Origin: Bremerella cremea
GTDB taxonomy: Bacteria > Planctomycetota > Planctomycetia > Pirellulales > Pirellulaceae
Length of the DNA stretch: 64,000 nt
NCBI RefSeq assembly: GCF_003335505.1
Contig: NZ_QPEX01000034.1
Coordinates: forward strand, 62,001 to 126,000
Direction: 5' to 3'
The position numbers were made by a program, and so were the translations under genes. The stretch's first letter is position 1, and each line of letters starts with the position of its first letter. The notes beneath the pieces are model-generated. The model worked only from the letters and a program-made list of their open reading frames with translations, was not told the origin of the DNA and ran no database searches. This document shows, piece by piece, positions 53,994 to 63,442 of this stretch.

Positions 53994-56813
53994 GCTCTCG
54001 CCGAAAATTTGCGATTGCTCTTCTTCGTCCAGTTGGCCACCTTCGCGGACGATGCGGACCCAGTGTTCGGGGGCTTTCTCCCGTTCTAGCCACTGGGAGG
54101 CTGCCGAGCGGGTTGCTTCGGTCAGGTCGCGGTAACGGTCGCCTGTTTTGCGGGCCAGCTGCATGACGGCCAACAGGTCGGCGCGGTCGGTTGTCTTTTG
54201 CTGCTGGAACACATCCAACCACTTGGTGACGATCTCTTTCGGAACGAGCGTATTGAGCGGACCGTAAACGGGAACGCGCGTGCCCAGGCGGCCAATCGTC
54301 CACCCCATCGCGCCGCGGGCTGGTTCCAGCTTCTTCTTCCCCAGCAAATCGACCAGCATCCGGCCGATCTCAGTTTTTTCTGAGGCGCCTAGCAGTTCGA
54401 GGCTCCCCAGCAGACGCCACGCTTCGATCGCTTGCTGCGGCGTGAACGTAGCGGTCGACGTGCCACCACCACCGCTGGTCATTCGCTTGTGCATCACCCG
54501 CGTGGCGAGCAAAAGAGGCTCGGCGACGGCCAGTTGTTGCCCGCGATTCAAGCCGCCAGCGATGCGCCGCCAGAGAATGAGGGACTGATTGCGGCAGTTG
54601 TCGTCGTTGTGCAGCACTTTGCCTTGCAGTAACTTCCAAGTTTCGGAAACGCGCCAATCGTCCAAGGCCAGCCCGTAGCCGGGGCGCAAGCAATAGCCGG
54701 TCAGATTGAGCCACCGCGATTCATGGGTCGGGCTCTTGCTGCGGCCAGCTGCAAGGTCCATCAGGTGTTCCCACATCCGCCGCAACAGCGAGGTCGGCCA
54801 GGCATCGCGTGGCATCTCGAGGGCTGCTTCCAAATCTTTGATCAGCTGCTGCGGCTTGCGGACCGGGTTGTCGCCGAAGGTCTCGTCGAGCAACTTGGCC
54901 GCTTCGTTCCACAGCGATTCGTCGAGCATCCCTTCCGCTTCGCGGGCCGACTCATGGGCGGCGACATCGGTTTGCGTGGCGCTGCGGATGTCGAACTGCA
55001 GCCGCCAGGTGCGATCGGAATCGACCTCGCCGCACCAAAGCTCGATGGTGCCGATCTCGGTCAGCTTGGCGTGCAGATGAACGGGGATGGTCTCGGCTTC
55101 GCTGCGGCGGCGGGCCCGCAAAACAGTGCGAATCGGCGGCAACGCTTTGATCTGCTGTGGATCGATCGGGACCAATTGTCCCGGCTTATCAATCAAACGG
55201 GTACTGGAAACAAACAGCGGGAACTCGACCGGTTCGGAAACGCGCAGTTGGAAGTTGTGCTGCAGGTCGATCTCTTGGCCTGGCTCGGTTGTGGCCGGCA
55301 AGAGGCACATTGCTTCGGCCTCGCCTGACGTGGTCGAGCCGACGCCAATATAGTACGTGCGGGCCAGGTTGGCCGTGATCTTCACGCCGGTGCCACGGCG
55401 AACTTGACCGTAATAGGCGGCACCACGGGCCACGGCCAGATCGAGGTGGGCGTTTTCGAGCAAGGTGGGTTGCCAGGTGGGGTCCTCTTGCTGGAACCAA
55501 CTACTGAGCACTTCCAGCAGCCGCTGTTTCAAGACGGGGGACTCGAAGAAGCCGCCATTGAATAGCACCAGGTCAGGCCGCACGGCGCCGCTCGGATGAC
55601 GGCTTTCCTCTTCGATGACTTCGTGGTGCGTTCGTAGAAAATAAGCCAGCCACTTGGAAATCGCCGCGTCGGGGGCGTACGGCAGGCCGAACTCTTGAAA
55701 GCCGGACGTGCGCATCTCCGGTGTCTCGTGCAAGCCGCTGGCCGGCAGGAAACCTTCGACTAACACCTGGTGGACTTCGTCGCGGGTGACTTCGCACTGC
55801 AGCGCTCCGCCGATCAGCTTCGAGCCCATCGCCGGTAGGCTGACCGTTTGCGATTCTGGAGCTTCGGGGCCGAGGAACGTTTCTTTGATTTGGCGGCAAC
55901 GGCGCACCAAAATCGACCAGCGATCGGCTGGCAGCTTCTCTTTCGGCGAAAGTTTGCCTTCCAGGTAATGGGCCAGGGCCAGGTCGAGGTTATCGCCGCC
56001 GAGAATCAAATGCTCGCCCACCGCCACGCGGTGAAACTGAACGAGGTCTTCGTCGCCAGCGCGGGCCCGGATCAAGGTGAAGTCGCTCGTTCCGCCGCCG
56101 ATATCGCAGACCAAAATGGTTTGCCCAGGAGAAACTTGCGTTTGCCAGGTGTCGGCGTGCTTGGCCAGCCAATCGTAAAAAGCGGCTTGCGGTTCTTCGA
56201 TGAGCACGACTCGCTTGAGGCCAGCCTGTTTGGCGGCTTCCACCGTCAGTTCGCGCGCAATTTCATCGAACGACGCCGGCAACGTCAGGACAATGTCTTG
56301 CTTCTCCAGCGGCTCTTGCTTGAAGCGGGCGTTCCAGGCGGCGCGGACGTGCTTCAAGTAGCGGCTGCTGACTTCGACCGGCGAAAGCTTCTCGACGTCG
56401 GCACTGCCATGCCAAGGAAGCAAAGCGGCGGTGCGGTCGACGCCGGAATGCGAGAGCCAGCTTTTGGCCGAGTTGATCATGCGGCCTGGCACACTCGTAC
56501 CGTGATCGCGGGCAAAGGTGCCGACCGTGCTGGATTCGTCCCCTTTGCTCCACGGCAACTTCAGCGAGCTAGGTGGGAACTCGTTCTGAGCTGCTTGATA
56601 ATGGAACGAAGGAAGCGTCGGCCGCGCTTCGACCTGACCCGGGGCAATTACCTGCGGCACGAGAAACGTTTCGATGGCGGCACCTTCGTGGTGCGTATCG
56701 AGGAACGTGACGGCAGAGTTGGTTGTGCCGAGATCGATGCCGACGAGGTAACGGCTGGGGAGTTCTTCTTCGAGGCCAGTTGGCGCGGCGGAAGTTGCTT
56801 GGACGATGGACAT
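53964..56813 (-). CDS. Large Hsp70-family protein with DUF3731-like C-terminus
   Basis: The 949-residue protein has an Hsp70 ATPase domain. It shows VGIDLGTTNS (phosphate 1), LPASFDE, LIEEPQAAFYDWLA, ILVCDIGGGTSDFTLI (phosphate 2), GGDNLDLALA and LFNGGFFESPVL. The substrate-binding part of DnaK is not present in normal form. After about residue 520 come a beta region (DLQHNFQLRVSEPVEFPLF) and a long helical C-terminal part typical of DUF3731 fusions. Action as a chaperone is inferred from fold only. It is third in the cluster with the shorter Hsp70 and DUF2760 genes. Its 3' end overlaps the convergent small ORF. Confidence 0.9.
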   Translation of the reverse strand: MSIVQATSAAPTGLEEELPSRYLVGIDLGTTNSAVTFLDTHHEGAAIETFLVPQVIAPGQVEARPTLPSFHYQAAQNEFPPSSLKLPWSKGDESSTVGTFARDHGTSVPGRMINSAKSWLSHSGVDRTAALLPWHGSADVEKLSPVEVSSRYLKHVRAAWNARFKQEPLEKQDIVLTLPASFDEIARELTVEAAKQAGLKRVVLIEEPQAAFYDWLAKHADTWQTQVSPGQTILVCDIGGGTSDFTLIRARAGDEDLVQFHRVAVGEHLILGGDNLDLALAHYLEGKLSPKEKLPADRWSILVRRCRQIKETFLGPEAPESQTVSLPAMGSKLIGGALQCEVTRDEVHQVLVEGFLPASGLHETPEMRTSGFQEFGLPYAPDAAISKWLAYFLRTHHEVIEEESRHPSGAVRPDLVLFNGGFFESPVLKQRLLEVLSSWFQQEDPTWQPTLLENAHLDLAVARGAAYYGQVRRGTGVKITANLARTYYIGVGSTTSGEAEAMCLLPATTEPGQEIDLQHNFQLRVSEPVEFPLFVSSTRLIDKPGQLVPIDPQQIKALPPIRTVLRARRRSEAETIPVHLHAKLTEIGTIELWCGEVDSDRTWRLQFDIRSATQTDVAAHESAREAEGMLDESLWNEAAKLLDETFGDNPVRKPQQLIKDLEAALEMPRDAWPTSLLRRMWEHLMDLAAGRSKSPTHESRWLNLTGYCLRPGYGLALDDWRVSETWKLLQGKVLHNDDNCRNQSLILWRRIAGGLNRGQQLAVAEPLLLATRVMHKRMTSGGGGTSTATFTPQQAIEAWRLLGSLELLGASEKTEIGRMLVDLLGKKKLEPARGAMGWTIGRLGTRVPVYGPLNTLVPKEIVTKWLDVFQQQKTTDRADLLAVMQLARKTGDRYRDLTEATRSAASQWLEREKAPEHWVRIVREGGQLDEEEQSQIFGESLPTGLTLVR

Positions 56814-56845
56814 GTTGTTGGGGCGATCTTGAGCAGCCCCTCAAC

Positions 56846-56881
56846 CTAACCCTCTCCCCTCAGGGGCGAGGGGACCAGATA
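56846..56881. repeat. Repeat family F core, copy 3
   Basis: It reads aaccctctcccctcaggggc then gaggggacc, an orientation-reversed version of the ccctcgcccct...gagagggg core at 3819 and 38588. It lies between the two Hsp70 genes, next to a family A element. Confidence 0.6.
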
Positions 56882-56919
56882 AGGGAGAGATGCGGCGAGT
56901 TTGGTCGTACATTATTTTC

Positions 56920-57095
56920 GTAGGGTGCGTCTTGATGCATCAAGCCCTGGCAAAACGTAGAACTACGTACCAAAGCGTGGTAACGCAAAATATCGTGCGC
57001 TGCTGAGTTGCGGCTTATCGAGGTGCTTGCGTTGCCACGCGGTCGATTCAGGTTTGCCGGTTGGGCAGGTTCTGGTGCGTCAAGACGCACCCTAC
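56920..57095. repeat. Repeat family A element, diverged and longer
   Basis: The left arm is 56920-56942 (gtagggtgcgtcttgatgca...) and the right arm is 57073-57095 (tggtgcgtcaagacgcaccctac). They are near reverse complements. The interior shares gcgttgccacgcggt with other copies but has an extra stretch, atcgtgcgctgctgagttgcg. It sits inside the Hsp70 operon, in the gap before the large Hsp70 gene, where it may have inserted. Confidence 0.8.
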
Positions 57096-57118
57096 ATGCG
57101 GTTTGATCTTACAGGTGG

Positions 57119-58906
57119 TTAATCTTCTTCGCGGACGTTGAATTCTAGCTTCCAGCGGCCGTTGGTCTTGGAGCTGACGCACCATAATTCGAGCATCCCC
57201 AGCTCCGTGACTTTGCTATGGAAGGTCACCGGCACGTAGGGCTCGTTGATCTTATCGTCGCGCGGGAGGTTGGCTTCCAGGCTGTCGGTTTCGCTGACTT
57301 CGGCTTCGTCCCAGCGCTGGAGCATTTGACCAGGCTTGTCGTCTTTGCGGCTAGGAGACGAGAAGAAGCGGAACTTGGTGGTTTCGCCCACCACCAGGCC
57401 GACTTCGGCGCTGGGGACGTCGGTCTCGGTCCCTTCTTCCATGCCAATCGGCACGACGTTCAACAGGTGCAGCGGACGGGGGGCGCCAGGGATGGCCAGG
57501 CCAGAGGTTTGGATGCCGACGTAATAGGCTTGGGCCGTTCCGCCCCGAATGCGAATGCCCCCCTTCTCTTTCGCCCAACCATAGAACGCCGCCCCGCGAG
57601 CCACGGCGTAGTCGAGGTCGTGCGGACCTTCCAAACGCTGCGGAGGTTGTTCGGGTTGCCACGCGGCGAGTGTTTCCATCAAGCGCGTCTGGAACGATTC
57701 GCTTTTGAAGACGCCACCGTTGAACAGTACATGGGTGGGGTTGATCGGGCTGCCCGCTTTTTCGGCATGCACGGCCAGAAATTCGGCCAGATGCCGCGTG
57801 ACGGCTGGGTCGGACTCGAACGGAAGCCCCAGTTCCTGAAAGCCAGAAACGAACCCACGCTGCGGTTTTTCGCTGCCGGCACACTGTGGGAAGAAACCTT
57901 CCAGCAGCATCGCTTGGATCGGCTCGCGTTCGACATCGACTGACACCGTCTTGGCGATGAGCTTGCTGCCACGTCCCAAGATGCTGACAGGGTGCTTCTC
58001 GGGACCTTCTTCGCGGAGCAGGTCTTCTTTGGCGGCGCGGCACGAATGCCACAGCGAGACCGATTGCCAAGGATCGAGCGTGACGTTCTTTTCCTTGAAC
58101 AACTCCGCCACATGGAAGGCGACGGCCAAGTCCATGTTGTCGCCGCCCACGAGCAGATGATTGCCGACCGCCATCCGCTTGAGGATCAACTCCCCCTGCT
58201 CTTCTTCGACGGTGATCAGTGTGAGGTCGGTCGTACCACCACCCACGTCGCAAACCAGGAGCTTGTCGCCAACCTTTAAAGCCTTGCGCCAATTATCGCC
58301 CATGTGGCCGAGCCACGAGTAAACGGCGGCTTGCGGTTCTTCCAGCAGGGTGAAGTCAGCCGGTAGGCCAGCACCGACGGCGGCTTCGCGGGTCAGTTCT
58401 CGGGCACTGGCATCGAACGACGCCGGTACGGTCAGCACCACGGCTTGGTCGGCCAGCGGATGTTCGGGATGGGCGTTGTTCCAGGCGGCGGCCAGGTGTT
58501 GTAAGTAGCGGCGGGAAGCTTCCACGGGAGAAACCTTGCCGACTTCTTCGGGGGCATTCCAAGGCAAGATGTTGCCTTGCCGGTCTGCTTTGTGATGCGA
58601 AAGCCAACTCTTGGCCCCGCCAACCGTGCGATCGGGGGTATCCGCCGACTGACGCCGGGCCCATTCGCCGATTGCGTAGTTTTGATCCGCCCCCCAAGGA
58701 AGTTCCAGCTTGTCTCCGGCCTGGTCGGACTCGGTGGCCAAGTACAGGAACGAAGGGAGCGACTTGCGGCTTTCAATGGTGCTGGGGGCAACCAACTGCG
58801 GAATCTCGACCAGGTCGACCACCGGGGCTTCCGCTTCCAGATCGGCCACGGCGATCACGCTGTTGGTTGTGCCTAGGTCGATGCCAACGACATATTTCGC
58901 GCTCAT
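57119..58906 (-). CDS. Hsp70-family protein, shorter paralogue
   Basis: The 595-residue protein has the same ATPase landmarks as the large Hsp70: VGIDLGTTNSVIAVAD, LTVPASFDASARELT, LLEEPQAAVYSWLG, LLVCDVGGGTTDLTLI, GGDNMDLAVAFHV and VLFNGGVFKSES. The C-terminal part is a beta-rich domain (TKFRFFSSPSRKDDKPGQM, VTFHSKVTELGMLELWCV) without the DnaK lid helices. It probably works with the large paralogue. It follows the DUF2760 gene by three bases, an operon. Confidence 0.93.
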   Translation of the reverse strand: MSAKYVVGIDLGTTNSVIAVADLEAEAPVVDLVEIPQLVAPSTIESRKSLPSFLYLATESDQAGDKLELPWGADQNYAIGEWARRQSADTPDRTVGGAKSWLSHHKADRQGNILPWNAPEEVGKVSPVEASRRYLQHLAAAWNNAHPEHPLADQAVVLTVPASFDASARELTREAAVGAGLPADFTLLEEPQAAVYSWLGHMGDNWRKALKVGDKLLVCDVGGGTTDLTLITVEEEQGELILKRMAVGNHLLVGGDNMDLAVAFHVAELFKEKNVTLDPWQSVSLWHSCRAAKEDLLREEGPEKHPVSILGRGSKLIAKTVSVDVEREPIQAMLLEGFFPQCAGSEKPQRGFVSGFQELGLPFESDPAVTRHLAEFLAVHAEKAGSPINPTHVLFNGGVFKSESFQTRLMETLAAWQPEQPPQRLEGPHDLDYAVARGAAFYGWAKEKGGIRIRGGTAQAYYVGIQTSGLAIPGAPRPLHLLNVVPIGMEEGTETDVPSAEVGLVVGETTKFRFFSSPSRKDDKPGQMLQRWDEAEVSETDSLEANLPRDDKINEPYVPVTFHSKVTELGMLELWCVSSKTNGRWKLEFNVREED

Positions 58907-58909
58907 CGA

Positions 58910-59452
58910 CTATACCTCCACTTCGGCAGGGTTCAGCACTTGGGCCTGGGTCAAGGTACCGTTGAACTTGGGAACATCGCATTTGGTGGCTTTCCAGCCG
59001 CGATGCACCAGCGTGCCACCGGCAGGCTTCTCGTTTTGTACGTTGCCAACCAGGCGAATCTCGACGGCATCGATGTTGGCAGGCAATTCAATGCGGTTGC
59101 CTTCTTCTTCGTCACGTACCGGCTGGATGGCGAACAACCGGTTGAGCGTCGCTTTGGTATCGCGCTGCACGTCGCGGACGGCGGCGCCGATTTGGGCGTC
59201 TTCGTACTCCGAAAGGTCTTCCTGGAACAGGTCCAAGAAGCGGGCCTCACGCTGCAAAGTTGCTAGCAGCACCAACGCATCAATCCCTTGCGGAGCAGCT
59301 GGCTTCGGTTTGGGTGGGGGCGGAGGTGGCGTGGCTTGCTTGCTTTCCTCTTTCGGAGGAGCCGGCAACGACAACGTTTCCGCCCGCTTGGCTACATCAG
59401 AATTAAATAGAATTTGAAAAAACAGCTTGAAAGCTAACCCGATACGGCCCAT
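58910..59452 (-). CDS. DUF2760 family protein
   Basis: The 180-residue protein begins GRIGLAFKLFFQILFNSDVA, a possible short anchor. A Pro/Lys-rich linker (KPKPAAPQ) and then the DUF2760 domain (LATLQREARFLDLFQEDLSEYEDAQIGAAVRDVQRDTKATL, then PANIDAVEIRLVGN) follow. DUF2760 genes commonly precede paired Hsp70 genes, as here. Its role is unknown; an adaptor or membrane tether for the Hsp70 pair is a reasonable inference. It starts the operon. Confidence 0.9.
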   Translation of the reverse strand: MGRIGLAFKLFFQILFNSDVAKRAETLSLPAPPKEESKQATPPPPPPKPKPAAPQGIDALVLLATLQREARFLDLFQEDLSEYEDAQIGAAVRDVQRDTKATLNRLFAIQPVRDEEEGNRIELPANIDAVEIRLVGNVQNEKPAGGTLVHRGWKATKCDVPKFNGTLTQAQVLNPAEVEV

Positions 59453-59800
59453 TCACTTCACACTTGGTTGAAATAACATCTACCCTGGCGGCAATGCTCA
59501 CCGGAACATGAACATCGCACCTGATCGACGATGATTGATTGTTAAATTCACACCCGCCTGGGTGTCTTAGATGTTCCAACGTATCGGTAAGCGGTGAGGC
59601 TTGCAATTGGCCCAAGCGGGGTGGCGAGAATGCCGCTGCTAAAAAGGCTTACGGGGGCAATGTTTCATGCTAGAAAATACGGTGAACCGAATCGCCATTA
59701 GATGTTTCCTGACTGGGGAGCCGTTGATAGTATATGACTCCGCGCAGGCCGTTTGTTGTCTGCTTCGCTTCGAGAAAATTGATTCAGGCAACCCTTCATC
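59453..59800. other. Divergent intergenic region
   Basis: These 348 bases lie between the DUF2760 operon and the MFS gene, which point away from each other, so both promoters should be here. A short perfect hairpin, acaccc gcct gggtgt, lies at 59550-59565. No ORF that I can support is present. Confidence 0.6.
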
Positions 59801-61279
59801 ATGGCCACCGACGCCGCCTCGCTTGAGGCAGCTTCTGTCCGTCGCGACCCGATCGTTCAAGCGACACCGTTTTTCTATGGCTGGGTGATGCTGGGCGTGG
59901 CGATGTTCACGCAGTATTGCACCAGCCCTGGCCAGACCTACGGTGTGGCCCTGTTCAACAAATACATTGCCACCACGCTGGCCACTGCCACGTTTCAACA
60001 AGCCCATCCGGGCCAAGCAGTGGTCCTTTCCAAAGAACTGATCGATGCCGAGATGGTGACGGTCACCACCGCCTATCTGTTGGGGACAATCTTGGCGGCG
60101 TTTCCGGTCCCCTGGATTGGGGCTCTTGCCGACCGGTGGGGCTTGCGTCGGACAATCACCGTGACGGTGGCTTTGTTCGGGATGGCCTGCATGTTCATGT
60201 CGCAGGTTCAAGGGTTTTACACGCTGTTTATTGGTTTCCTGGCGATCCGGACCTTGGGGCAAGGTTCGCTCACACTCTTGGCGACCAACACGGCCGATAT
60301 GTGGTTTCAGCGAAAGCTGGGCTTTGCCAACGGCATTCGAAACTTGTCGGCGCCCATCGCATTCGGCACCTTTCCGATCATCACGATTTTTTTGATCAAC
60401 GAACTGGGGTGGAAGCAAGCTTATGTTGCCCTGGGGGTAGGCGTGTGGCTGATCATGTTTCCGATTCTGATCTTCATTTATCGCAATCACCCGGAAGAGA
60501 TCGGCCAGCTGCCGGACGGCGACAAGCGGGGCGTGCGCGAAGATGGCCAGCCGCACGATCCCGGTAAGTTGTTTTTGTTGCCGCAATTGAGCCTGGGAGA
60601 TGCCCTGCAAACCCGTTCGTTTTGGATCGTGCTTTCGTTCATGACGATGTGGGGAATGATTGGCACGGCGTTGATGTTTATGGTGGTGCCGTTCATTGAA
60701 CTGCGCGGTTTGACGGAAGAAGACGCCCAGGTAGTCTTTTTATCGATGGCGGTCAGCATGGCCCTGTGCCAGTTTTTCGGTGGAATTCTGGCTGACCGTT
60801 TCAAGTTGAATTACTTGCTGGCGATCGGCTCGACCATGCTGGGCGTGGGCGTGCTGACATACTGGTCGATCAACTCGGTGTGGATGGCAGGCGTATACGG
60901 GGTCATGTTTGGCATGGCTCAAGGGATCTCGGGGGCGGGGTCGAACTCGCTGCTGGCGCGTTATTACGGTCGGGCTCACCTGGGGAAGATTAAAGGCTTC
61001 CAGATGATGACCATCGTGGCGGGTAGCGCAGCAGGGCCCTATTTGATGAGTGTCGGGAAAGAATATTGGGGCAACTACGACCGAGTGCTGTGGTTGTTTG
61101 CTACCATGTTCTTCGTTCAGGCCGTGGCATGCTTCTTTGCGACGCCGCCAGCCGAACGCAAAGACATCGCCTCACCTCATACGCACCCGAACCTTCCCAA
61201 CGCAAACCATGGCACGGATCCATTTACGGGGGCTCCCTCCGGGGACCAACCGCAACCAGTTGTTCAAGCTGCTGATTGA
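59801..61279 (+). CDS. MFS transporter (OFA/oxalate-formate type)
   Basis: The 492-residue protein has twelve hydrophobic segments. The MFS loop between helices 2 and 3 reads GALADRWGLRRTITV, and repeats near GGILADRFKLNYLLAI. The first helix (FFYGWVMLGVAMFTQYCTSPGQTYGVALF) resembles oxalate/formate and monocarboxylate exchangers. The substrate is unknown. The C-terminal tail is polar. Its last 71 bases overlap the start of the helicase gene in another frame, an unusually long overlap. Confidence 0.9.
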   Translation: MATDAASLEAASVRRDPIVQATPFFYGWVMLGVAMFTQYCTSPGQTYGVALFNKYIATTLATATFQQAHPGQAVVLSKELIDAEMVTVTTAYLLGTILAAFPVPWIGALADRWGLRRTITVTVALFGMACMFMSQVQGFYTLFIGFLAIRTLGQGSLTLLATNTADMWFQRKLGFANGIRNLSAPIAFGTFPIITIFLINELGWKQAYVALGVGVWLIMFPILIFIYRNHPEEIGQLPDGDKRGVREDGQPHDPGKLFLLPQLSLGDALQTRSFWIVLSFMTMWGMIGTALMFMVVPFIELRGLTEEDAQVVFLSMAVSMALCQFFGGILADRFKLNYLLAIGSTMLGVGVLTYWSINSVWMAGVYGVMFGMAQGISGAGSNSLLARYYGRAHLGKIKGFQMMTIVAGSAAGPYLMSVGKEYWGNYDRVLWLFATMFFVQAVACFFATPPAERKDIASPHTHPNLPNANHGTDPFTGAPSGDQPQPVVQAAD

Positions 61280-63281
61280 GCAAGCAGATGTTCCCGGCAA
61301 AGAAATCGGCGCGATCGATCTAATCCGCCGCCAGGCTTCTGTCGAAATCGACGAAGATCGAGCCCGCCGCGCGGTGAAGACCTTGCGCGAGACGTTGCCG
61401 GAAGTCGACGCGTTCTACGAGCCTGATAAAATCGAGTGGCCCCCTCTGTTTGAGAAGTTTCGCCGCTGGATGCAGGTCGAAGCGAAGGAAGAGTCGCAGC
61501 GATTGGCCGAGGGGAAACGGCAAGAAGGATCGCTCAAGGGGTTGAAGCTGCACGAACAGTGGTCGGCCTTGGCGGGACGGGTGATTTGCCAGTTTCGCCC
61601 CAAAACCCAAGGGGCCTCGTTGCCGCCCCATCGCTTTCGCAGCGGTTCGCCGGTGTTGCTGCAAGATATCGAAAACAACCAGATTCGCGGGCTAGTGGCC
61701 TCGGTGCGGGATGGTTCGATTGAGGTCGTCACGCAGGACTTTCTGGAAAACGACGACGATCCTTTCACGTTGATTCCCAGCAACGACGAAGTCACCCGCC
61801 GCCGGATGGAGTTCGCGCTCAAGCGGGCTGCCAGTGCTCAGGGGAATCGCTTGGCCGAGTTGCGCGATGTGCTGCTAGGGGAAGCCCAACCCAGCTTCGA
61901 TTCGACGGCAAGGCTTCCCGAGCGTTCGCGCGAACTGAACGATTCGCAGTGGGCAGCCGTGCAAAACGCCCTCCAGGCCAACGACCTGGCGGTGATTCAT
62001 GGCCCGCCAGGGACCGGCAAGACGGTGACACTGGCCCATTTAGTTCGGGCCTTGGTCGATCGGGGCGAGCGCGTGCTGGCTTGCGCGCCGAGCAATCTGG
62101 CGGTCGACAACTTAATGCTGCGGCTGCTTGCGCAAGGGGTGAAAGCGGTCCGCCTGGGGCATCCGGCCCGCGTTTCCGAATCGCTGCACGATGGTACGCT
62201 CGACTACCTGGCCCGGGCCCACCCCGATGCCAAGCTGGCCGAGAAGTTGATTCGTGAAGGGCAAGCGAAGATGCGTAGTGCCGGCCGTTACACGCGGGCC
62301 AAACCAGCACCCGGCGAGCGATCGGCGCTGCGCGAAGAAGCGCGAGCCTTGTTCGACGACGCCCAACGTTTGCAGCGGCAAACGCTCGATCAAATTCTTT
62401 CCGGGGCGGAAGTCTTATGCACGACACTGACTGGGTTCGATGACGATCTACTCGCAGGCCGACGCTTCGAGACCGTGGTGATTGACGAAGCCTGTCAGGC
62501 GGTGGAGCCTGCTTGTTGGATTCCGCTTTCGCGGGCACAGCGGGTGATCTTAGCGGGAGATCACTGCCAACTTCCGCCGACGATTCTCTCGCAGGAAGCG
62601 GCCGCCGAAGGGTTTGCCGAGAGCATGCAAGAGCGGATCGTGCGGCAGGCGCCGAGCGTGGCCCGCTTGCTGCAGCGTCAGTACCGCATGCACACGTCGA
62701 TTATGGAATTCAGCAGCCAGGAATTTTACGGCTGCCAATTGGAAGCCGACGACACCGTCGCCGCCCACGACTTGCAGCCGCTGCTAGGGGACGAGGTTTA
62801 TGTCGACCCGAAGCCGTGGCAGTTCTTTGATACGGCGGGGGCCGACTTTCAGGAAGAAGAAGACGAATCGACCGGCAGCCGGGCCAACGATGCCGAGGCC
62901 CGGTTTGTGGCCAAGAAGGTGCAGCAACTCATCGAAGCAGGCCTGCTGCCGGAAGCAATCTCGGTGATTTCCCCCTATGCCGCCCAGGTGCAGCGGCTGC
63001 GGAACTTGCTGCCTGCCGGGGTAGAAGCAGACACGGTCGATGGATTTCAAGGCCGCGAGAACGAAGCGGTGATCATCTCGCTTGTCCGCTCGAATACCAA
63101 CGGCGAAATTGGCTTCTTGTTGGATACTCGCCGGATGAACGTCGCCCTGACGCGGGCCCGCCGCAAGCTGATTGTCGTGGGAGATAGCTCGACGATCGGC
63201 GGTAACTCGTTTTATGAACGGTTCTTACAGTACACCGAGTCGGTCGACGGCTATCATACGGTGTGGGAAGAAATGGACTGA
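61209..63281 (+). CDS. SF1 helicase with N-terminal DbpA-like RNA-binding domain
   Basis: The 690-residue protein starts at ATG 61209 inside the MFS gene. Residues 1-75 (IHLRGLPPGTNRNQLFKLLI, DVPGKEIGAIDLIRRQASVE) resemble the RRM-like DbpA C-terminal RNA-binding domain. A UPF1/IGHMBP2-like SF1B helicase follows: Walker A GPPGTGKT (265-272), DEACQ (D426, E427), GDHCQLPPT, LQRQYRMHTSIMEFSSQEFY, TVDGFQGRENEAVIISLVRS and NVALTRARRKLIVVGDS. It should unwind RNA or RNA:DNA. Location: cytosol. Start inferred by the domain edge; longer frame from 61050 is only MFS shadow. Confidence 0.9.
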   Translation: MARIHLRGLPPGTNRNQLFKLLIEQADVPGKEIGAIDLIRRQASVEIDEDRARRAVKTLRETLPEVDAFYEPDKIEWPPLFEKFRRWMQVEAKEESQRLAEGKRQEGSLKGLKLHEQWSALAGRVICQFRPKTQGASLPPHRFRSGSPVLLQDIENNQIRGLVASVRDGSIEVVTQDFLENDDDPFTLIPSNDEVTRRRMEFALKRAASAQGNRLAELRDVLLGEAQPSFDSTARLPERSRELNDSQWAAVQNALQANDLAVIHGPPGTGKTVTLAHLVRALVDRGERVLACAPSNLAVDNLMLRLLAQGVKAVRLGHPARVSESLHDGTLDYLARAHPDAKLAEKLIREGQAKMRSAGRYTRAKPAPGERSALREEARALFDDAQRLQRQTLDQILSGAEVLCTTLTGFDDDLLAGRRFETVVIDEACQAVEPACWIPLSRAQRVILAGDHCQLPPTILSQEAAAEGFAESMQERIVRQAPSVARLLQRQYRMHTSIMEFSSQEFYGCQLEADDTVAAHDLQPLLGDEVYVDPKPWQFFDTAGADFQEEEDESTGSRANDAEARFVAKKVQQLIEAGLLPEAISVISPYAAQVQRLRNLLPAGVEADTVDGFQGRENEAVIISLVRSNTNGEIGFLLDTRRMNVALTRARRKLIVVGDSSTIGGNSFYERFLQYTESVDGYHTVWEEMD

Positions 63282-63442
63282 TAGCCGGTAAGTGGTCTTT
63301 AGCGGGGCATAGTATTGCTTTGCCTCGAAACCAATTTCAGGTATCATTAGATACTTGTCTCTGCGGCTGGGTTTTTCCCTGGCGGCTATGGGACGTGCGC
63401 AAAACCTACCGCTTTCGATTGCCTACCTAACAAGGAAAATAG

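Noticed and set aside
54723-58279. Plus-strand frames antisense to both Hsp70 genes
   Set aside because: They are long because of GC-rich third positions of the real minus-strand genes and lack recognisable domains.
61050-61208. Extension of the helicase gene
   Set aside because: It overlaps the MFS gene in another frame and gives a Cys/Pro-rich leader without similarity.
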